Assembly: GCA_944383265.1 (NCBI GenBank)
Contig: CALWOX010000011.1
Span: forward strand, 1-46,494
Reading direction: 5' to 3'
Origin: an uncultured Lachnospiraceae bacterium
Lineage (GTDB): Bacteria > Bacillota > Clostridia > Lachnospirales > Lachnospiraceae
Length of the DNA: 46,494 bases
Part shown: positions 43,377-46,494 of the stretch, piece after piece
Position numbering within the stretch: position 1 is the first letter of the stretch
How the letters are laid out: the number at the start of each line of letters is the position of its first letter
Position numbers and translations under genes: made by a program
Notes under the pieces: generated by a model
Databases searched by the model: none
The model's input: the letters and a program-made list of their open reading frames with translations, nothing else
What the model was told of the DNA's origin: nothing

Positions 43377-43405
43377 TTGACACTATTGCGAAATAGTGTT
43401 ATATA
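43377..43405 (+). promoter_or_regulatory. Rightward promoter toward rep and int
   Basis: TTGACA (43377-43382) and TATATA (43400-43405) with exactly 17 bases between them: consensus -35 and near-consensus -10. The spacer is almost entirely filled by the first operator, so a bound repressor would block it. Confidence 0.8.
43380..43399. promoter_or_regulatory. Operator 1 (in the rightward promoter)
   Basis: ACACTATT-GCGA-AATAGTGT is a perfect 20-bp palindrome with a four-base centre, lying between the -35 and -10 of the rightward promoter and sharing the half-site ATAGTGT with operator 2. Confidence 0.8.
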
Positions 43406-43414
43406 TTTCATAAA

Positions 43415-43442
43415 GTTATATTACATTTTCGCGATAGTGTAA
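43415..43442 (-). promoter_or_regulatory. Leftward promoter for the repressor gene
   Basis: Minus-strand TTACAC (43437-43442) and TATAAC (43415-43420) with a 16-base spacer, weaker than the rightward promoter. It is covered by operator 2. The leader to the ATG at 43366 would be about 40 bases, with no clear Shine-Dalgarno site. Confidence 0.5.
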
Positions 43443-43443
43443 T
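43420..43443. promoter_or_regulatory. Operator 2 (in the leftward promoter)
   Basis: A 24-bp imperfect palindrome ATTACATTTTCGCGATAGTG plus TAAT, pairing at 10 of 12 positions with one additional G-T. Its right half GATAGTGTAAT matches AATAGTGTTAT of operator 1. Confidence 0.65.
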
Positions 43444-43517
43444 CCTTTTTCTTTTTATTTTTCTATTGTAGCATAAAATCATAATAATTTCATTTGTTTT
43501 TACGGAGGTTAATTACT

Positions 43518-43706
43518 ATGTCAAACTCTTATTACTCATCAGCTCATAGTGTGGCTTGCTGTTCCTTCCTGTGTCTGCTGTTGTCAGCGGAAAGTGCAAC
43601 TTCCGCGACTTCAGCAGAGCGCCCACCGCTCGGCACGGGGGTTCAGCCCCTGCCAGTGGTCGGGCGTTATCATCACTTGGCATACGGTTTGCTTATACTT
43701 GACTAA
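43518..43706 (+). CDS. Doubtful short open frame over the GC-rich hairpin block
   Basis: A 62-codon frame with a good GGAGG 8 bases before the ATG, starting MSNSYYSSAHSV and then rich in Ala, Ser, Leu and Pro. From codon 20 onward it is formed by the hairpin-forming DNA, so selection there may act on the nucleic acid and not on the protein. It could be a leader peptide whose translation affects rep, or no gene at all. Confidence 0.3.
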   Translation: MSNSYYSSAHSVACCSFLCLLLSAESATSATSAERPPLGTGVQPLPVVGRYHHLAYGLLILD

Positions 43707-43710
43707 GTAT
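43575..43710. other. GC-rich cluster of hairpins upstream of rep, candidate double-strand origin
   Basis: Three stems follow one another. First, 43575-43617: CTGCTG/CAGCAG, GTC/GAC, GCGGAA/TTCCGC. Second, 43620-43666: CGCCCACC with GGT-C-GGGCG. Third, nested in the second, 43632-43654: GGCA-c-GGGG with CCCC-TGCC around GTTCAG. A small hairpin ATACTT/AAGTAT (43695-43710) follows. Their position directly before an HUH rep gene in otherwise AT-rich DNA suggests an origin where Rep nicks; the nick site cannot be read from sequence alone. Confidence 0.5.
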
Positions 43711-43766
43711 CGTTTTTTACTGGTTTCGTATTTTTTTAACAAACTTTTTTATCTTGTTAAAGTGTT

Positions 43767-44531
43767 ATGTCAGTATTTCTCACTCCTGAAGAGCATATCA
43801 AACAACGCTCTTTATTAATTGTAAAAAAGATAGGTAATCAGTATAAAAGTTTTTGGTTGCCTTGTGTCAGAATAAAAGGATATGAAAAAATCCCTTCTGA
43901 TGATGATAGTTCTGATGATATTAATGTTTTAAGTAATTCGGAAAAACTTATAAATAATATTTGTCGTGCCAAGTCTAACGTTTATGAATTAGCTATGTGT
44001 AATGAATTTGAATATTTTGTTACTTTTACATTGGATAAATTAAAATATAATCGTCATGACCTGAAAAAATTTATGAAAGATTTAACTAAAGCTATTAATA
44101 ATTATAATTCATATTATCATGTAAAGATTATTTATTTGCTTATTCCTGAAATGCATAAAGACGGCGCATGGCATTTACACGGTTTAATTGGCGGTATCAG
44201 ACAAGAAGATTTATTTATAAATTCCAACGGTTATCTTGATTTCAGACAATATAGTAAAAAGTTCGGTTTTTGTTCTTTAAGTAAAATAAAAGATAAGGAA
44301 GCCGTAAGTAAATATATAACCAAGTATATTACTAAGGAATTGCTATCTTTGCCTTACGGTCAGCATACATATTATCACAGCCAAGGCTTGCATAAGGCTG
44401 ATGTATTGTATCGAATTTCTGATATCGATCCATCTTCTATTGATTGGGATTATATTCATCCCGATAAATTTTGCAGAATTAAAACTACTGAAAATTTAGA
44501 CTTTTTAGAAAACCTTGTTCTTTTGAGGTGA
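43767..44531 (+). CDS. rep: HUH rolling-circle replication initiator (Rep)
   Basis: A 254-residue protein with the three Rep motifs in order. Motif I is YFVTFTLD (83-90). Motif II is WHLHGL (HUH metal site H136, H138) within LLIPEMHKDGAWHLHGLIGG. Motif III is KYITKYITK with Y183 and Y187 four residues apart, followed by lysines. Two tyrosines spaced like this occur in phiX174 gpA, in microvirus and inovirus-type Reps and in IS91-type enzymes. It would nick one strand, bind its 5' end and start rolling-circle replication. No helicase domain. The Shine-Dalgarno site is weak; int follows after 3 bases. Confidence 0.88.
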   Translation: MSVFLTPEEHIKQRSLLIVKKIGNQYKSFWLPCVRIKGYEKIPSDDDSSDDINVLSNSEKLINNICRAKSNVYELAMCNEFEYFVTFTLDKLKYNRHDLKKFMKDLTKAINNYNSYYHVKIIYLLIPEMHKDGAWHLHGLIGGIRQEDLFINSNGYLDFRQYSKKFGFCSLSKIKDKEAVSKYITKYITKELLSLPYGQHTYYHSQGLHKADVLYRISDIDPSSIDWDYIHPDKFCRIKTTENLDFLENLVLLR

Positions 44532-44534
44532 TCC

Positions 44535-45449
44535 ATGGATATTATAATTGCCTTTGATGAATTTATTCAATATCATAAAAAAATAGCAAATAAATCCAAT
44601 TCTATAGAGAATTACTATTATCAAATAAAGCCTTTTTTCAAATTTTTAGGTCCTGGTTTTGATACTGATGATTTATCTATCGAGCTCATTCTTGAATATA
44701 ATGACTATTTACATAATTCGCCTAATAAGAACGGTAGAGTGTATTCTCAAGGTTCTATATCTTCATATATGCGAACTGTAAGAATATTTTGTAAATGGCT
44801 TGCTGAACGTAAAGGAATAGATATATATTACAAAGATATTCCCGTTAGAAAAATGATTGCTCGCGAATCTCCTATATATACTGATGAAGAGCTTTTGAAA
44901 ATATTGGAAACTTGTAAATCTTCTATCAAATGGATTGAAGTAAGGAATAAACTTTGTATTATACTCATGTATGATTCAGGACTAAGACAAATAGAATTAA
45001 CAAGGATAAAAATATCAGATATTGACAGAGTAAGAAAACGAATAAAAGTCTTTGGTAAAGGTGACAAATACAGATATGCCCCTTTACATGCTCCTACAAT
45101 AGAATATATAGATTTATATGTTTCCCTTTGCCCTCATTCAATCTCTGATACCCTGCTTTTATCTGACGATGGCAGTAATTTAACAGGTAATGCTATAAGG
45201 ATAATGACTAATAAAATAAAACATAAGTTGAATTTTCCCTTTTCATCTCATATGCTCAGACATAACTTTGCTACTAATTACCTGCTTGATAAATATGAAA
45301 TGACAAAGCAACTTGATATAGAGGGCTTAAGGGTAATTATGGGACATATAAGCCCTTCTACTACCCGAATCTATATTCATATAGTTGAAAGCCTTATAGC
45401 CTGCCGTGACGCACCTTCACACTTTGAAAAAATCTTAAAACGAGCTTAA
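44535..45449 (+). CDS. int: Tyrosine recombinase (integrase)
   Basis: A 304-residue tyrosine recombinase. An N-terminal SAM-like arm-binding domain (1 to about 100) is followed by the catalytic domain with all active residues: R151 (YDSGLRQIEL), K175 (FGKGDK), H239 and R242 (SSHMLRHNF), H271 (IMGHIS) and Y280 (TRIYIH). GAGGTGA in the end of rep serves as its ribosome site, so rep and int are co-expressed. It lies next to the intact tRNA-Lys gene, as usual for tRNA-integrating elements. The form is XerC/D-like and short. No excisionase was recognised. Confidence 0.94.
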   Translation: MDIIIAFDEFIQYHKKIANKSNSIENYYYQIKPFFKFLGPGFDTDDLSIELILEYNDYLHNSPNKNGRVYSQGSISSYMRTVRIFCKWLAERKGIDIYYKDIPVRKMIARESPIYTDEELLKILETCKSSIKWIEVRNKLCIILMYDSGLRQIELTRIKISDIDRVRKRIKVFGKGDKYRYAPLHAPTIEYIDLYVSLCPHSISDTLLLSDDGSNLTGNAIRIMTNKIKHKLNFPFSSHMLRHNFATNYLLDKYEMTKQLDIEGLRVIMGHISPSTTRIYIHIVESLIACRDAPSHFEKILKRA

Positions 45450-45486
45450 CTGCATTTCTGGTTTTTAATACTTACAAAAATAAAAA

Positions 45487-45522
45487 AACTGTAAAACCGC
45501 TTAAATTAAGGATTTTACAGTT
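45487..45522 (-). terminator. Element-borne terminator behind tRNA-Lys
   Basis: AACTGTAAAA (45487-45496) and TTTTACAGTT (45513-45522) are perfect 10-bp arms. On the minus strand, directly after the tRNA-Lys 3' end, the stem is followed by a T-run, so it ends the tRNA transcript. On the plus strand it also follows int. Confidence 0.8.
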
Positions 45523-45523
45523 A

Positions 45524-45566
45524 TGAGCGTGGGGGGACTCGAACCCCCGACAACTTGATTAAAAGT
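45524..45566 (-). repeat. Right attachment repeat within tRNA-Lys
   Basis: Identical to 42036-42078. It forms the 3' part of the complete tRNA-Lys gene, so the element restores the gene it interrupts. The identity ends two bases into the 5' side of the anticodon stem. Confidence 0.92.
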
Positions 45567-45596
45567 CAAGTGCTCTACCGCCTGAGCTACACGCCC
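45524..45596 (-). tRNA. tRNA-Lys (anticodon TTT)
   Basis: A 73-nt cloverleaf with acceptor GGGCGTG/CACGCTC (one G-U), anticodon loop CTTTTAA, T-loop TTCGAGT and discriminator A; CCA is not encoded. The 3' half was delivered by the integrated element. Confidence 0.96.
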
Positions 45597-45599
45597 AAA

Positions 45600-45672
45600 T
45601 GCCCCAGGCAGGAATCGAACCAGCGACACAAGGATTTTCAGTCCTTTGCTCTACCAACTGAGCTACCGGGGC
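45600..45672 (-). tRNA. tRNA-Phe (anticodon GAA)
   Basis: 73 nt; acceptor GCCCCGG/CTGGGGC, anticodon loop CTGAAAA, T-loop TTCGATT, discriminator A. It lies 3 bases upstream of tRNA-Lys. Confidence 0.96.
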
Positions 45673-45693
45673 ACATTTTTATATAAATAAAAA

Positions 45694-45767
<74 letters not shown>

Positions 45768-45776
45768 ATAGTTACA

Positions 45777-45849
45777 TGGGGCCTATAGGGCTCGAACCTA
45801 TGACCCTCTGCTTGTAAGGCAGATGCTCTCCCAGCTGAGCTAAGACCCC
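45777..45849 (-). tRNA. tRNA-Val (anticodon TAC)
   Basis: 73 nt; acceptor GGGGTCT/AGGCCCC with one G-U, anticodon loop CTTACAA, discriminator A. Confidence 0.95.
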
Positions 45850-45854
45850 TTAGA

Positions 45855-45936
45855 TGGATGGGGGTGGATTCGAACCACCGAAGTCGACGACAACAGATTT
45901 ACAGTCTGCCCCCTTTGGCCACTCGGGAACCCATCC
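45855..45936 (-). tRNA. tRNA-Tyr (anticodon GTA)
   Basis: 82 nt, class II with a long variable arm (GTCGTCGAC type), acceptor GGATGGG/CCCATCC, anticodon loop CTGTAAA, discriminator A. Confidence 0.95.
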
Positions 45937-45949
45937 ATAATATTTAGTT

Positions 45950-45978
45950 AAAAAAACACATATGCGGTTGCATATGTG
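45950..45978 (-). terminator. Terminator-like hairpin between tRNA-Asp and tRNA-Tyr
   Basis: CACATATGC (45957-45965) and GCATATGTG (45970-45978) are perfect 9-bp arms around GGTT. On the minus strand seven T follow (45950-45956). This would stop an rRNA transcript after tRNA-Asp, yet five tRNAs lie beyond it with no clear promoter of their own. Confidence 0.75.
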
Positions 45979-45999
45979 AAAAACAACCTTGTTTTTAAA

Positions 46000-46073
46000 C
46001 GACCTGGATGGGATTCGAACCCACGACCTCCGCCGTGACAGGGCGGCGCTCTAACCAGCTGAGCCACCAGGCC
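46000..46073 (-). tRNA. tRNA-Asp (anticodon GTC)
   Basis: 74 nt; acceptor GGCCTGG/CCAGGTC, anticodon loop CTGTCAC, discriminator G as expected for Asp. It lies about 57 bases after the 23S rRNA end. Confidence 0.95.
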
Positions 46074-46129
46074 ATAAAGTTGTACCTTCAAAACAGAAAC
46101 CGAGAAAAATGAACCTGAGTAAAGCTTAC

Positions 46130-46494
<365 letters not shown>

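Larger units (their letters stand above)
42036..45566. mobile_element. Small integrative element with HUH Rep and tyrosine recombinase in tRNA-Lys
   Basis: Bounded by 43-bp direct repeats; the unit between one repeat and the next is 3,488 bp. Contents: two small left-end genes, a hairpin block, a bidirectional terminator, a leftward repressor gene, a two-operator switch, a GC-rich hairpin block, rep and int. DNA is visibly AT-richer than the host genes except in the two hairpin blocks. There are no recognisable capsid, portal, packaging, relaxase or resistance genes. It could be an integrated rolling-circle plasmid, a remnant or satellite of a single-stranded-DNA phage, or an independent minimal element. 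Confidence 0.88.

Noticed and set aside
43367-43411. Longer N-terminus for the HTH repressor
   Set aside because: It would make operator 1 part of the coding sequence and adds residues that do not belong to the HTH fold.

Overview
The window looks like a chromosomal segment of an anaerobic, low-to-moderate GC Firmicute, most likely a Lachnospiraceae-like member of the Clostridia. The reasons are: dnaX-ybaB-recR and holB-ricT-trmN6-rsmI gene orders; a complete type II fatty-acid operon with fabK, a fused accDA and a FabT-type MarR regulator; a radical-SAM NrdG-type activase; a Bacillus-type large SRP RNA; and TTGACA/TATAAT promoters with strong Shine-Dalgarno sites. This assignment is inferred from gene content, not from a search. 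Almost every host gene is on the minus strand.

Layout, left to right. 1-347: an rRNA-type promoter firing out of the left edge, then AT-rich non-coding DNA. 348-7856: a minus-strand block nagB, pfkA, dnaX, ybaB, recR, a TPR/degenerate-AAA protein and cvpA. 7920-10655: an NrdG-like activase, tadA (the only plus-strand host gene), rsmA and the SRP RNA. 10656-16823: an MBL hydrolase, a PHP phosphoesterase and a GntR-controlled ABC importer (lipoprotein, double permease, ATPase). 17011-20672: tatD, traX, metG. 20888-31790: the fatty-acid block, transcribed fabH, acpP, fabK, fabD, fabG, fabF, accB, fabZ, accC, accDA, fabT, then a GerMN-like lipoprotein. A promoter overlapped by a FabT-like palindrome lies before fabH. 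31795-41775: a long minus-strand run starting with a membrane-anchored surface protein and a guanylate-kinase-like gene, then holB, ricT, trmN6, deoC, galM, rsmI, an MBL protein, ansA and a glyoxalase.

42036-45566 is the accessory region. It is a very small (about 3.5 kb) integrative element inserted in a tRNA-Lys gene, bounded by 43-bp direct repeats. It carries a tyrosine recombinase, an HUH rolling-circle Rep with two tyrosines spaced four residues apart, a Cro/CI-type repressor, two small genes at the left end, a two-operator/two-promoter switch and two sets of strong hairpins that could be replication origins. It has no capsid, packaging or relaxase gene that I can recognise. This is the most interesting system in the window.

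45524-46494 is the end of an rRNA operon read on the minus strand: the 3' part of 23S rRNA, then tRNA-Asp, an apparent intrinsic terminator, and tRNA-Tyr, -Val, -fMet, -Phe and -Lys. No 5S rRNA lies between 23S and the tRNAs. The element sits in the last tRNA of this cluster. It rebuilds that tRNA and also supplies a replacement terminator, while the original terminator has been left 3.5 kb away.
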